Positions 21,855-32,847 of a stretch of DNA of 64,000 bases are shown here, one piece after another. The notes beneath the pieces were generated by a model. It did not search any database, was not told the DNA's origin, and saw only the letters and a list, made by a program, of their open reading frames with translations. A program made the translations under genes and the position numbers. The stretch comes from Symbiodinium natans (Eukaryota; Sar; Dinophyceae; Suessiales; Symbiodiniaceae): positions 84,469 through 148,468 of the forward strand of contig CAJNDS010000399.1 in the NCBI GenBank assembly GCA_905221605.1, written 5' to 3'. Positions within the stretch are counted from its first letter, which is position 1. Every line of letters starts with the position of its first letter.

Positions 21855-22384
21855 ACCGTTTGCTTGTAATTGCCCCCGCACGCAGATAGCGTTTCACCCC
21901 AGACGCAGACAGCGTTAAGAAGCGAGTTCGCCTGACGGACTCGGTATATACATGCCTGAAAATCGGCGCCTAGAACCCCAAAAAGGAACCATCAGACTCA
22001 GATTTCCCAACTTTTTGCGCACCAGAATGTGCTAAAGCCCTGCCTTTAGTAGCTCTGGGCACATGCATCCTGAAAGCGGCTGCCAGAACTTGATCATGAT
22101 TGGAACTCCACCAAACAAGGAACGTACAGTTCTGAGCCTTGCTGGCCTGAAGAAGCCAACACTAGTTTCCATTCGGTTTTTGTTTGCTTCTCCATTTCTG
22201 GGATTATCCCTGAACCTTATAGAGGGCCTCATATAACCCTAACCCTGTATAACTTTTGTTTAAGTGGTTAAGGCTTTTCCTTCAGGGCAGCTTGTGGCTC
22301 AACTTCAAAAACCGAATGTGTACGTACCACTTGGAGATGTGCGTGCTCTTGTCCAGCTTGGCGGTTCTTGCAGCTTGACCGGTG
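21855..22384. other. Intergenic, possible trans-splice acceptor
   Basis: No gene. A short CCCTAAC tract is at 22235-22247. TTTTCCTTCAG at 22276-22286 is a good 3' splice acceptor about 100 bases before the transporter ATG. GTGGCTCAAC at 22294-22303 resembles the spliced-leader end, but only over about nine bases. Confidence 0.4.
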
Positions 22385-23278
22385 ATGAATGTCGTAGACG
22401 TGGAGCCATATGAAGATTCGGTGGCCAGAGGTGCCTGGAGTGCTTCGTGTTGGCTGCAAGAGGGCTACACAGTATCGCACAGGTTAGCTACCGAGAGCGT
22501 CGCCAGTGCTGCAGGCCCGCTCACAGGTCACATGCACGCTGAGGATTTCACTGACTTTCAGGTGCCCTTTGGTACCAGTGTCTTCGCATTCTTCGGGGTG
22601 CTGATATTGCTTCTCGCAGCTCACGAGTTGTATACTGCTGCAAGCAAGAAGCCACTTTTGGCAGATCACGAGCGCAGCAACAACTTTCGCATCCAGTTTA
22701 TGTTCTTGATCATTTGGTTCGGCTTCTTCGTGAACTCCTCGCTGATAGTCCCCCTCTCCCTGGACTACGCTATCGCTATGGGCCAGTCTGCTACAGCTAG
22801 CGGCGTGTTCCTGGGCTGTGGCACAACCCTGAGCGTGGTCGGTCTGATTGTTGGAAAATCCTTGAACAGTGAGACAAACTGGAATCAGGCCTTTGCTCGA
22901 AAGACGTACATCTGCTTTAACTCTCTTTCTATTGCTCTCAATTTGTCTCTAGCTTTTTTGACGCAAGCGAGTGTCCACTGGAGTTTGCCGGCTAGACAGC
23001 AGTTCTTCTGGTGGAGTCAGCTCTTGCTGGGCTCTGTGTTCGGTGCTGCAGCGTTGCCAACCATCAGCTGGAACACATTATGGAATAAGATCACACCTCC
23101 GCAGGAGAAGACCTTCTGGATGATCATGGCTCAGTGCTGCCGAAATGGCGGTTTCCTTCTTGGCCCGCCCCTATTCGCCGCGATTAGTTGGGCTGTACGT
23201 CGGGGCCGTGACGCCTCTTGGCTCAATGATACAAAGCCCTGTGATGAGGTCAAGCTTAAGCTTCAAAAAGGCAATTGA
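22385..23278 (+). CDS. MFS-type membrane transporter, N-terminal part (frameshifted)
   Basis: From the ATG at 22385, 297 residues with about six hydrophobic segments, among them VFAFFGVLILLLAAHELYTA, FMFLIIWFGFFVNSSLIVPL, ASGVFLGCGTTLSVVGLIVG, a segment near 175-195 and GGFLLGPPLFAAISWAV. The frame then runs into a charged, non-membrane tail and stops at 23276-23278, while the rest of the protein continues in another frame from 23260. The pattern of six plus about six segments fits the major facilitator superfamily. The substrate is unknown. The break lies near a run of five A at 23265-23269, so an indel there is possible. The middle frame at 23175-23240 also looks membrane-like, so more than one indel cannot be excluded. 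Confidence 0.7.
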   Translation: MNVVDVEPYEDSVARGAWSASCWLQEGYTVSHRLATESVASAAGPLTGHMHAEDFTDFQVPFGTSVFAFFGVLILLLAAHELYTAASKKPLLADHERSNNFRIQFMFLIIWFGFFVNSSLIVPLSLDYAIAMGQSATASGVFLGCGTTLSVVGLIVGKSLNSETNWNQAFARKTYICFNSLSIALNLSLAFLTQASVHWSLPARQQFFWWSQLLLGSVFGAAALPTISWNTLWNKITPPQEKTFWMIMAQCCRNGGFLLGPPLFAAISWAVRRGRDASWLNDTKPCDEVKLKLQKGN

Positions 23279-24135
23279 GCCTGTGCCAGGTCTCCCCCAT
23301 CTCCTTGATGGCGTGGTCTTTCATGGCTTTGGCAGGGTGGTCTTTGCTGAGCTTGATGTATGCGTCGCTAACCTTCCCGCTCAAGATCAACCCGTTGCCT
23401 GAGACACCAGCTGAAGTCCATGAAAAGAAGTCTGCACAGGCATTGGAGGTCAGCCCGGAGCAGTTGCCCCCAGCTGACCGTGAGAAGATAGTCTGGCTCA
23501 TGATTTACTATGCCTTCGAGAGGCCCTTCTCTGTTGCATCGATTGAGGTGGCCACAATCATGCTGCTAGAGGTTTCATATGGATGGACGGCGGAGTTCTG
23601 TGGCACCGCTTTCATGGTGATTGCCACATCCTCTCTTGCTCTCACAGCATGCTCCACATTCATGTTGTCCAGCAAATTGATGACTGAATCCATGGTCTTC
23701 TTCGCTGCTTCGTTGTCGGGCCTGTTTGGCGTCTTCCTCCTGTTTGGTAATTCCGGGCCCGGGAGCCTTCTCCTTGCGGACGCCATCGTCTACGGGGGTG
23801 CCAGTGTTGCCAATGGCATTGGGGAGGGTTGGGCGTGCCGAGCAGCTACACCCGGCACAAGCTACAGTATTGAAGCTTTCCGCGTGCGAAACATCATGGG
23901 CGTGAACATCAGCCGATTTTTGGCCCCCATCGCTGCCCGCTTCATTGTTGACTTCGGTGGTCGTAACATCTATGCTTTGCTGCAGCTTGTCCTCTGTACC
24001 TTGGGGACTTTGACCGTGTACAAGACTGTGTCCTTGGTGTGGCAAGGCACGTGCTGCGCTGAAGAGGCACTCGACGCAAAGCTGAGCCTCAACACGGAGG
24101 ATGCCATCTGCAAGGACGCAAGTGACCCCAAGTAG
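23260..24135 (+). CDS. MFS-type membrane transporter, C-terminal part
   Basis: Open from 23260 with no ATG before the first hydrophobic segment, so this is the continuation of the upstream part and not a separate gene. It reads VSPISLMAWSFMALAGWSLL (typical of the start of the second six-helix half), a charged loop, then several membrane segments (TAFMVIATSSLALTACSTFM, MVFFAASLSGLFGVFLLFG, SLLLADAIVYGGASVANGIG, IYALLQLVLCTLGTLTVY) and a hydrophilic tail ending at TAG 24133-24135. With the first part it gives a protein of about 590 residues. Its last 60 bases are found again at 26762, marking a lost second copy. Confidence 0.7.
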   Translation, partial: ASKRQLSLCQVSPISLMAWSFMALAGWSLLSLMYASLTFPLKINPLPETPAEVHEKKSAQALEVSPEQLPPADREKIVWLMIYYAFERPFSVASIEVATIMLLEVSYGWTAEFCGTAFMVIATSSLALTACSTFMLSSKLMTESMVFFAASLSGLFGVFLLFGNSGPGSLLLADAIVYGGASVANGIGEGWACRAATPGTSYSIEAFRVRNIMGVNISRFLAPIAARFIVDFGGRNIYALLQLVLCTLGTLTVYKTVSLVWQGTCCAEEALDAKLSLNTEDAICKDASDPK

Positions 24136-25336
24136 CGCAAAGTCACACGAACGCTCTGCCAAGAAAATTCTGCGAGGCTTAGGTTCTAGAAGCTTCCACA
24201 GTCCCCAGAACTTCGAGTCGAGAAGAGTGTAGAAGACCCAGGGTAGGAGTTGCCAATATGTAAGTATGTAATCAAGTGCTAGAGGGCTTTTCCAGTGACG
24301 AAGCTCTTTCCCTGCGATTCTTGATGCAGTTCGCTGAAAGACTTTAATGAGAGCAAGTACGCCCTGCTCCAAACGCATACGAAGGCAGTTGGCTAATCTT
24401 CTCAAATCTATGCTTGTAACTTCCGCTCGCAGATAATGAAGCCATGGCAGAATCTTGTGGGCATGGACACGAAACTCCCTCATCCATTCCTGGCTTCTGA
24501 GCTGTAGAAGCTAACTTCGGCGAGGCGTCGTTCGGCTAACACAGCCAGTTAGCTAGCACAGCCACGTGAAATAAAGGCACATAGTTTTCTGATCTGCAAT
24601 CATCCCTGACATGGCTGTTAGTAGCAACAGGGCGTACAGGAGCCTTGGGCAAAGAAAGTGGAAACTACTGCATGGAGCAGTACCGTTCATTTGCTTTAAT
24701 TACCATTGTTCCGGAATTGAAAATGGCAGTTTCCCCACGCAATGTCTTCAGCTCTGAAGGCTAGGTGCCCGGTCGCTTTAATTTTCGCTCACAATGAGCT
24801 TTTGCCACGGGCTCAAGCGGGACTTGCAAGAGTCCTTGTTGAGCTCGAATCCCAGATGTTGGAGCAGAGGGTGTCCCATGATTGGCATCTTAGGCTGCTG
24901 TGCATCACCCTAACAGCCCCCACGTGCTGGCTCACCCAGCCCTAAACCCTAAACCCTAAACCGTAAAGGTGGACAAGTGTGGGAGAGCCGAGGTCAGCTT
25001 TGATCCGTCAGTTCTGCAGCGACATCCCCGAGGCACTTTACAAACCAGGCGGGGGGCTGTGCGCGGCTGCAGGGCAGGAAGCAGGTGTATGCGTGGGCGA
25101 TGTCTAACGTGAACATACTTCGCGGCAGCTTTTTATAGCTACTTTGCGAAGACCCCCCAACCATCAAGTGCTGTTTTCAGAAGACTACCTGTTGCAAGGA
25201 CGGCTGAGGTAGACTGTGATAAAAATCTTCGATCAGTACGATGGTTTGTTTAGATGCGTGGAAACAAGACCGTTTGGCTTGACCTGCTCAAGGCCGTGCG
25301 CGGCCGCTGAAAGCAAACGATGTGCCGCATTAGGTT
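24136..25336. other. Intergenic region between the two sulfotransferase copies
   Basis: No gene seen; a long antisense frame at 23575-24483 is the shadow of the transporter. A telomere-like tract lies inside. Confidence 0.5.
24940..24962 (-). repeat. Interstitial telomere-like repeat
   Basis: Three copies of CCCTAAA plus CC, perfect. Confidence 0.95.
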
Positions 25337-26365
25337 ATGCGGCATTTCTTTTTCCTGTGGTTTCACTTAGTAACTCTCGTAGCTCCTCCATTGCGTGCGT
25401 CTGGCGGGGAAGCTGAACCTGCTGCATGCGCACTGCTGCAACATGGCCTAGTCCTACGAGGCCCGCAGGAGCAACGTCTCCAGGATGCGCAGCCCATCTC
25501 CTGGCTGCATTTCCCCAAAGCTGGAAGCTCCTTCATCAATGCAATTGTTCACTTACCCGGAGTTTGCCCTTCCATGAGCAACCTTACCATTTCGAAAGAC
25601 TTGCTCGGAGAGTGCTGGTTGACCAAGTGGAACTTGAACTTTTGTCAGAAAGCCTGTGAATTCGACAAGTTTACATGTCCAGAACACCCGGCATATGAAA
25701 AGCATCCTACAATCACGGACTATTCTGCCCAGCACGGAAAGTTGATGGGCATGTTCCGTGATCCGGATCAGCGCATACTCTCTGGATACCATGATGACGC
25801 AAACAATCTTGCCGCCATCAATTACGCGGATTACCTACACGAAGACCTCCGGATCCAGAACTGCACATATATGGGGGATGACGTGCCGAAGGTGCCAATT
25901 CTAGACTTTGCTGAGTCGTGGAAGGGTGGCATGGCATACCAGGTTTTGACCGAGAACCCCAGCACACAAACACTGGATCCCAAGCGTTCAAAGATCACTC
26001 TGGAAGATGCACAAGAGGCTGCTCAGCGGGTGCGTGATGGCTTTGCATTTGTAGGAATCACAGAAGAGTGGGACCTGTCCATATGCCTCTTCCATAAGAT
26101 GTTTGGCGGCGCTTGCCATGCAGGGGACTTCGAAAACACACGCCCCAGTTCCCCTGGAAAGTCGGCGTCCATGAACTACGACGTGACGGAGCTGATGGGC
26201 TGGCACGATCACGTGGATGCTGTGGTGTACGCAGCTGCAGTCCAAGTGTTCGAAGCAAATCTGGACGCTTTCGACGTCTCTCACCGGACGTGCCAGGAAT
26301 GCTACCTCGCGGCCAACAGAACAAGCGGCGAGGTCACTTGGCACGGCTCAACTCTGCCAGGCTGA
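25337..26365 (+). CDS. Sulfotransferase-like secretory protein, copy 2
   Basis: 342 residues from ATG, with an N-terminal hydrophobic stretch (MRHFFFLWFHLVTLVAPPLR) that fits a signal peptide. PAPS-binding motifs: HFPKAGSSF at 58-66 and RDPDQRILSGY at 141-151. Alignable with the gene at 20877 over nearly its whole length, including conserved Cys, FAESWKGGM, GFAFVGITEEW, LFHKMFGG and the final CQECY, but with a 15-residue longer tail. It is intact, intronless and on the same strand. The likely role is PAPS-dependent sulfation in the secretory pathway; the acceptor is unknown. Confidence 0.87.
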   Translation: MRHFFFLWFHLVTLVAPPLRASGGEAEPAACALLQHGLVLRGPQEQRLQDAQPISWLHFPKAGSSFINAIVHLPGVCPSMSNLTISKDLLGECWLTKWNLNFCQKACEFDKFTCPEHPAYEKHPTITDYSAQHGKLMGMFRDPDQRILSGYHDDANNLAAINYADYLHEDLRIQNCTYMGDDVPKVPILDFAESWKGGMAYQVLTENPSTQTLDPKRSKITLEDAQEAAQRVRDGFAFVGITEEWDLSICLFHKMFGGACHAGDFENTRPSSPGKSASMNYDVTELMGWHDHVDAVVYAAAVQVFEANLDAFDVSHRTCQECYLAANRTSGEVTWHGSTLPG

Positions 26366-26761
26366 GTAGTCTTGATCGAAGTCAAGTAGCTGTTCAGAGC
26401 TGGCGTGTTACAACCGGCAGCGATGGGAAAGACGTTCCCAAAGCAAATGTCGCCGCGTTTTCGTTCTCGCGGAACAGACAGCGGCTGCTGAAAACCTGAG
26501 TTTAAGGTTCGCTTGGGGGGTTTGGGCTCCTGCACAGGCACGCGAGTGCAAACACGTTAGCAATCGGCCTTCAGATTTGTTTCAGAAACTTGCATATCTT
26601 GCATGAAGACATGACAACAAGCTCAAAAATGTCTAGAAACCTCGGATTCACACCCAGCAACCTGCATTAACCGGTTATGCAGCGCTTACTTGAACTCTTC
26701 AGGAAGAGCATGTTGGGAAGATTGCGCGCTCCGTAGGGTTGTTCTCACGACCAGGACAGCA

Positions 26762-26824
26762 TGCGCCTCAACACCGAGGATGCCATCTGCAAGGACGAAA
26801 GTGCCCCATTCAGTGCAAAGTCTG
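26762..26824 (+). pseudogene. Remnant of a second transporter gene (3' end only)
   Basis: About 50 of 60 bases match 24083-24145, the last codons and stop region of the MFS gene (shared GAGGATGCCATCTGCAAGGA). It lies after sulfotransferase copy 2 just as the transporter lies after copy 1. The distance between copies is about 4.5 kb for the sulfotransferases but 2.68 kb for this tail, so about 1.8 kb, the size of the transporter body, is missing. Confidence 0.75.
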
Positions 26825-27204
26825 CTGAATCTGACACTTCCTGGAATCATCTCATATCTCATCCAGTCGTGCCTCTGAGGCCCCGGCTTTACGAGCTTGC
26901 TCCACTTCTTTCTCTTGCTTAACGCGCTCGGCCCTTGCCACAGAAGTTTGGCTTTCTTAATTTTTCTTAATGACCGCCCTCCTTCCTGTCCGTACGCCGC
27001 TTGGGGCATGACTGTCTGAAGATTACTCACCTGAAGAACCGAAACCTTTGACCACCTTGAACTTTGGCATCTGAAGCATCAAGGAGCATCATCCGCACCC
27101 TGTGTCAAGGCTAAGGCACCGAACCTTGAAGAGAAGATGGAAACGAGAAGCCCAAGCCCTTCTTTGTGTTTGCGGGTGGCAATATTTCGCAGAAACCCAA
27201 AGCC

Positions 27205-27388
27205 CCTCTTTCTCTCTCGCTCGCTCGCTCTCTCTCTCTCTCCCTCTCTCTCTTTGTCTGTCTGTCTTCCTATCTTTCTCTGCCCCTCCCTGCTTTTTCG
27301 GCTCCTGGACACCCTTCTCCCCTCTCTCGCGCTCTCTCCCTCACTCTCTCTCTCTCTCTTTCTCTCTTTCTCTTTCTTTTGTGCGTGC
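27205..27388. repeat. CT-rich microsatellite
   Basis: Long pyrimidine stretch of (CT)n with TTTCTC and CGCT variants. The long open frames across it on both strands come from the repeat. Confidence 0.95.
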
Positions 27389-29735
27389 GCTCGCGCGTGC
27401 GTGCGAGCACACGCATCAGAAGCATCAGCGGTGGGCGTGGCCGAACCTTAACGGGGAAGGGGGCAGAGAGTGGAAGAAGTGGGGGAGACATCTTTTTCAG
27501 AAAGCATCGATAGGGGGGTAGGAGGTGGGGAGTTCCAAGGAAAGTTGTTGGGTAGTGGAAGGGGTTGGGGGGGGGGGGGTCGGCTCAATGTTTTCGGCCC
27601 TTAGCGCAAAGCCATGTCTACCTCCTTAGATCGGGTGGGGTAGAGAGGCGGGCGGCGGGGGGGTCAGCGTGGGCTTGCTGAGGCCCACTAAACTTTGCCT
27701 CATGTGCACTCTTATCTATAAAGGGAAGGGGTAGAGAGCACTGATGAGGGAGAGGGTAGACAGGTAGCGGCATAAGGGGAGAGGCGAGGGGGTATAAATC
27801 TCTTTTAGCCGGGGCGGTGGGAGGGTTTGGGGCTGCGCTGGAGCCGTCAACAAGTCCATTTTACCCTCCATAAGCGTCGATAGAGGGTAGGAGTAGGAAG
27901 TACAAAGGGGAAGAGTTAGGTGTCGGAGAGGGGGCGAGAATGGGTCTTCACTGACGCCGCAAACTCCCAAACACAATTCTGCACCCTTTTGGACTGGCTT
28001 TGATATAGGCCCATATAGGTGCCCTCGAAAATGGGGCACCCCAAATTCAAAATGCATCCAAATATATTGCAACAATCCCAATGCAGGGACTCCCAGCAAG
28101 GGAAAGAAGTGATGCTCTTGCGTTCAACTCCAAACTTCAAAGCTTCAAGCAACCCACATTCGGTTCCATTCCCTTGTTTCTTGGTGGTCGGCAGCAGGGA
28201 ATGCAGGCCACGGAAAAGACGACAGAAAGTTGTTCGCTTTCCAGTCTGATCGGAATGCGGTTTTAGAGGAGGTTGTCAAATGTGTGGCTCCATCAGATGA
28301 AGTGGTTCAGCAGTGTCCGCACATTTTACAGCAACAAACTCAGTGGCGAACTAGCTTGCGCAAGAGAGAGCAGGATTTCATCTATCCGTCAGCCCACTGG
28401 CGGTGGCACGTTGATATTTAATGCTTCCCGGTTTCGGTCAAGCCGGTACCACGAACCCCCGAAGCCCCTGAAGCCACCATGCGACGAGGAGAATGGCGAA
28501 TGCCGAATGCTTACACGAACCTCGCCAAGGGACTCTAGTTGTAGGAAGCTTCCGGTCATAGTGGGCTGCTCGTGATTGCTGCCGTCACATGTCCATCGTT
28601 TCGACGCAAGCGGGACATGTCCAACTCTCTGGCGAAACCTCCTGCGCGTTCAGGAGCGGATGCTGTTGCAGCGCGAGCTTTGTGGTAATGTTAATGTCAT
28701 TTTTCCCAGACTTTGGCCTCATGTCAGAGACGAGCCAGTTGCAGAGTCACAGGGACACAGCAGGACGGTTTCAGTGGGGATTTCAGTCATGAAGCCTCAA
28801 GGCTGTGGAGCCAGGGTTGGAATCGGCAAAGCACAGAGCCTCACAGCTTTTTTTTTTTTGATTGTTGGTTGGCATTTGGTGGACCACGATCAGCGAATTT
28901 ACGGCAATCTGGATTATGATCTCAATATACTCACTATGCAGGTCTTGCAGCTCGTGTGTCCGAATCATTGGTGACTTATGAAGTCCAGGGTCTTTGGCGG
29001 AATCCTGTCTGAAAGACGTCGGATTTGGGGCTTACCCTCCACGATGGTTTGTGGATGCACATATGCAGATTCACATGCACATTGGCGGGATGCATGGATG
29101 GATATGGATATGGATGGAGGAATAGATCGGCACGCAGGGTGCCTCTTTTGGGCGACAAGACCTGCCTGGCTGTTGCGGAGGGTGCCTTGCCCTCCACCGT
29201 CTCAGGGAGCCCCCTCGCGTCATAGGCAGACCCCGCCCAAGACTCAAGGTCGATGACAGTAGTGGGTCCTCCAATTTCATTCTCGGCAACTCATGGCCAG
29301 ACCTGCTTGGCAAGACTCAGCCCGTGGACCTCCACTTTCAGGGGGGGGGGGGGCCTCTCCTTGGGCGGGATCCTGGACACGGAGCACGTTCTTAGCACGG
29401 TGGCTTCAGTTTGCCTTCGCAGAAGTAGATGTGCAGACTCAACTATGTAAGCGCACGCTGGAGATTACTTTACAAACCTCCAGTCACCAGTGCAAAACTC
29501 AAGACGGCAGTTGAAACATACACGCAATCGCCCCATAGTGTGGAAGAGCACTTTTCCAGTCCAATTATGAGAGAACTAGCTTGTCAAAGATTTAATGGCT
29601 ACCGCCAGTGCCGCCGACCCCTCAACCTTATGGATCGTATTACACTCACCTTCCGGGTCCTGTCTTTGCTGGACCGTGGTGTAAGGACACTACACATATA
29701 TAGGCAAAAGAACCACAACCCGATAGCAAAAAAAC
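27389..29735. other. No supported gene; G-rich and low-complexity DNA
   Basis: 27500-28000 is purine-rich with several poly-G runs. The string AATGGGTCTTCACTGACGCC at about 27939 recurs at about 32404, just after the satellite, so the two edges of the satellite region are related. A poly-T run lies at 28850-28859 and a poly-G run at 29341-29353. Small open frames have no recognisable content. Confidence 0.4.
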
Positions 29736-29753
29736 AAACCCTAAACCCTAAAC
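29736..29753 (-). repeat. Interstitial telomere-like repeat
   Basis: AAACCCTAAACCCTAAAC, two and a half units of CCCTAAA. Confidence 0.9.
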
Positions 29754-29859
29754 TCGAATCCCAACAAAACCTTCGAATCCTTGCCCTGCCACTGACGCCC
29801 TATGTACCTACGTGGGCAACGCCGCGCTGTCCGTGGTGGCCCGGGGCCCAGGGCATGCA

Positions 29860-30733
29860 CTGGAGGGTGGGCGGGAGTGGGGCATGCACTGGAGCCCTTA
29901 AAACACGCCAGTCTGACAGCAAGGCAGCGGAGGGGGTCGGCGGGGTTGGTGGGAAGGGCGGGGGGAGCGGGGGGGGGGGGGGGGGCAGCGAAGGAGGGCT
30001 CGGCTGCATGGAGCCCTTTAAAAACACTCCATTCTAACAGCAAGGCAGCGGGAGGGTGGGTGGCATGCACGGAGCCTTAAAACACCATTCTAACAGCAAG
30101 GCAGCGGGGGGAAGGGCGGGGGAGCACTGGAGGGCCCTTGGTGAAAACACTCCATTCTAACAGGGAAGGGGGGGGGGGGGGGGGGGGGGCGGGGGGGGGG
30201 GGGGGGGGGGGGGGGGCAGCGAAGGGAGGGCTCGGGCATGCACTGGAGCCCTTAAAAACACTCCATTCTAACAGCAAGGCAGCGGGAGGGGTGGGCAGGA
30301 GTGGGGCATGCTGGAGCCCTTAAAACACGCCAGTCCGCGGTGGTGGGAAGGGCGAAGGGAGCGGGGGGGGGCGGGGGGGGGCGGGGGCAGCGAAGGGAGG
30401 GATTCTAACAGCAAGGCACGGCTTTTTGGAGCATGCACTGGAGCCCTTAAAAACACTCCATTCTAACAGGGAAGGGCGGGGGGAGGGGCGGGAGGGCTCG
30501 GGCATGCACTCCTTGAAAACACTCCATTCTAACAGCAAGGCAGCGGGAGGGGTGGGCGGGAGTGGGGCACCTTAAAACACGCCAGTCTGACAGCAAGGCA
30601 GCGGGTGGGAAGTGCGGGGGGAGCGGGGGGGGCGGGGCGGGGGGGGCGGGGGCAGCCCTTAAAAACACTCCAAGGGGGAGCGGGGGCGGCGGGGGGGGGC
30701 ATGCACTGGAGCCCTTAAAAACACTCCATTCTA
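29860..30733. repeat. G-rich minisatellite
   Basis: Repeated unit of roughly 70-130 bases: GCATGCACTGGAGCCCTTAA, then AAACACTCCATTCTAACAGC, AAGGCAGCGG and a variable G-rich spacer with runs of up to about 20 G. Seven or more copies with frequent truncation. It runs directly into the assembly gap. Confidence 0.9.
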
Positions 30734-30833
30734 NNNNNNNNNNNNNNNNNNNNNNNNNNNNNNNNNNNNNNNNNNNNNNNNNNNNNNNNNNNNNNNNNNN
30801 NNNNNNNNNNNNNNNNNNNNNNNNNNNNNNNNN
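30734..30833. other. Assembly gap (100 N)
   Basis: Exactly 100 N inside the G-rich satellite; a round number usually means a gap of unknown true size. Confidence 1.
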
Positions 30834-32400
30834 GGGGGTGAGAGAGGCGGAGGCAGGAGGGGGGGGCGTGGAAGGGTAAGGGGACGAGGTTTGGGAGGGG
30901 GAGGGGGTGGGGGGTGGGACCAGGGCGGGCGTGCATTGGAACCCCTAAAACACTAAAGATTGGGTGGGGTGGGTGGGTGCGGGTGGAGTGAAGGAATGTC
31001 GGGGGTGGGGGTGGGGTGGGGGGGGGGTGACTGTGGAGGGGGGAGTGACAGGGTTGGTGTTGGATTAGGGAGTGAGGGGCGGAGGGGAGCCGTGGGGCCA
31101 GAACCCATGGATCCATGAGGGGCATGGGCGGCGGGGCAGGGTGCGTGAGGGGTAAGGGGTAGGGAGCTGGGTCCATGAGGGGTAGGTCAAGGGGATGGAG
31201 AGTGGAGCTTTGGATGGGGTGGAGTAGGTGGTGGGGGTGGAGCAGCTCAAGGGATGAAGAATAGGACCAGGAGCCATGGGTCCATGAAAAGCATGGCGGG
31301 GTGCGTGGGGGGCTTGGGCAAGGGGAATGTATGCGGAGCGGGAAGGGCGGATGGGCGGGGAGCGGGTGCGTGGGTGGGGGTAGGGGCGGCCAGAACCCAT
31401 GGATCCATGAGCGGCGCATGGCGGGGTGCGTGGGGGGAAGATTGGAGGCCCACGGCGGAGGACAGGGGAGTGGGAGGGGGTGGGGGGCGGGGTGGGAGTG
31501 GGGGGTGGGGTGGGTGGGTGCGGGTGGAGTGAAGGAATGTCGGGGGTGGGGGTGGGGTGGGGGGGGGGGTGACTGTGGAGGGGGGAGTGAGGGTTGGTGT
31601 TGGATTAGGGAGTGAGGGGCGGAGGGGAGCCGTGGGGCCAGAACCCATGGATCCATGAGGGGCATGGGCGGCGGGGCAGGGTGCGTGAGGGGTAAGGGGT
31701 AGGGAGCTGGGTCCATGAGGGGTAGGTCAAGGGGATGGAGAGTGGAGCTTTGGATGGGGTGGAGTAGGTGGTGGGGGTGGAGCAGCTCAAGGGATGAAGA
31801 ATAGGACCAGGAGCCATGGGTCCATGAAAAGCATGGCGGGGTGCGTGGGGGGCTTGGGCAAGGGGAATGTATGCGGAGCGGGAAGGGCGGATGGGCGGGG
31901 AGCGGGCGCGTGGGTGGTGGGGGTAGGGGCGGAGGGGAGCCGTGGGGCCAGAACCCATGGATCCATGAGGGGCATGGGCGGCGGGGCAGGGTGCGTGAGG
32001 GGTAAGGGGTAGGGAGCTGGGTCCATGAGGGGTAGGATGGAGAGTGGAGCTTTGGATGGGGTGGAGTAGGTGGTGGGGGTGGAGCAGCTCAAGGGATGAA
32101 GAATAGGACCAGGAGCCATGGGTCCATGAAAAGCATGGCGGGGTGCGTGGGGGGCTTGGGCAAGGGGAATGTATGCGGAGCGGGAAGGGCGGATGGGCGG
32201 GGAGCGGGTGCGTGGGTGGTGGGGGTAGGGGCGGAGGGGAGCCGTGGGGCCAGAACCCATGGATCCATGAGGGGCATGGGCGGCGGGGCAGGGTGCGTGA
32301 GGGGTAAGGGGTAGGGAGCTGGGTCCATGAGGGGTAGGTCAAGGGGATGGAGAGTGGGAGCATGGGCCAGAGCTTTGGATGGGGTGGAGTAGGTGGTCGG
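30834..32400. repeat. G-rich higher-order satellite
   Basis: Near-identical blocks beginning GGAGGGGAGCCGTGGGGCCA start at 31081, 31621, 31931 and 32233, so the spacing is 540, 310 and 302 bases. Shorter internal motifs (ATGGATCCATGAGGGGCATG; GGTCCATGAAAAGCATGGCG) occur in each block. G is heavily favoured on the + strand over the whole region. Long proline/histidine-rich frames on the - strand and glycine-rich frames on the + strand are products of the repeat, not genes. Confidence 0.92.
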
Positions 32401-32821
32401 GGCAATGGGTCTTCACTGACGCCGCCCCCGGCTGGGGTCGGCGGATAAAGATGACAGGGCTTGATTCAGAGAGCAATGTCCAGCCCCTGCACGTGCGGGA
32501 TCGCTCCCGCCAGCCGCTTTCCTCGCCGTCCTGCAGGATCTGGGCACCCTTCTGGGTGGCTTCTTGGGAGCTCTATGCTTGCCAAGGTTTAGGTTGGGGC
32601 CGTTGTCGGCAGTAAGGTAGGCATACACCGTATTCGGACTGGATTATTGAGCAGATTTGAGCTGCTGTTTCGGCTTGCGTTCTCGGATGCGTGATGCAAG
32701 TTTTCCGCATCCTGCCTTAAGTCAGAGATGAAGAGTTAGACATTTCTGGGAATCACCCCGCTGTGGGCACTGCACCACCTCGCTGGAAGCTACCTGGGAA
32801 AACCAAAGCTTGCTCAACGTC

Positions 32822-32847
32822 TAGGGTTTAGGGTTTAGGGTTCAGGG
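32822..32847 (+). repeat. Interstitial telomere-like repeat
   Basis: TAGGG then TTTAGGG twice, then a variant TTCAGGG. Confidence 0.93.

Noticed and set aside
23575-24483. 302-codon frame on the - strand
   Set aside because: Antisense shadow of the transporter gene; hydrophobic pattern is explained by the + strand.
25268-25298. CCGTTTGGCT and GCTCAAG shortly before sulfotransferase copy 2
   Set aside because: Fragments of the leader in the wrong spacing; too weak to call a relic.
27102-27521. Leu/Ser-rich frames that look like membrane proteins
   Set aside because: They translate the CT microsatellite in three frames.
30735-32405. Very long open frames on both strands, rich in Pro/His or Gly
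   Set aside because: They are translations of G-rich tandem satellites and cross a gap of N; the same short blocks recur every 300-540 bases.
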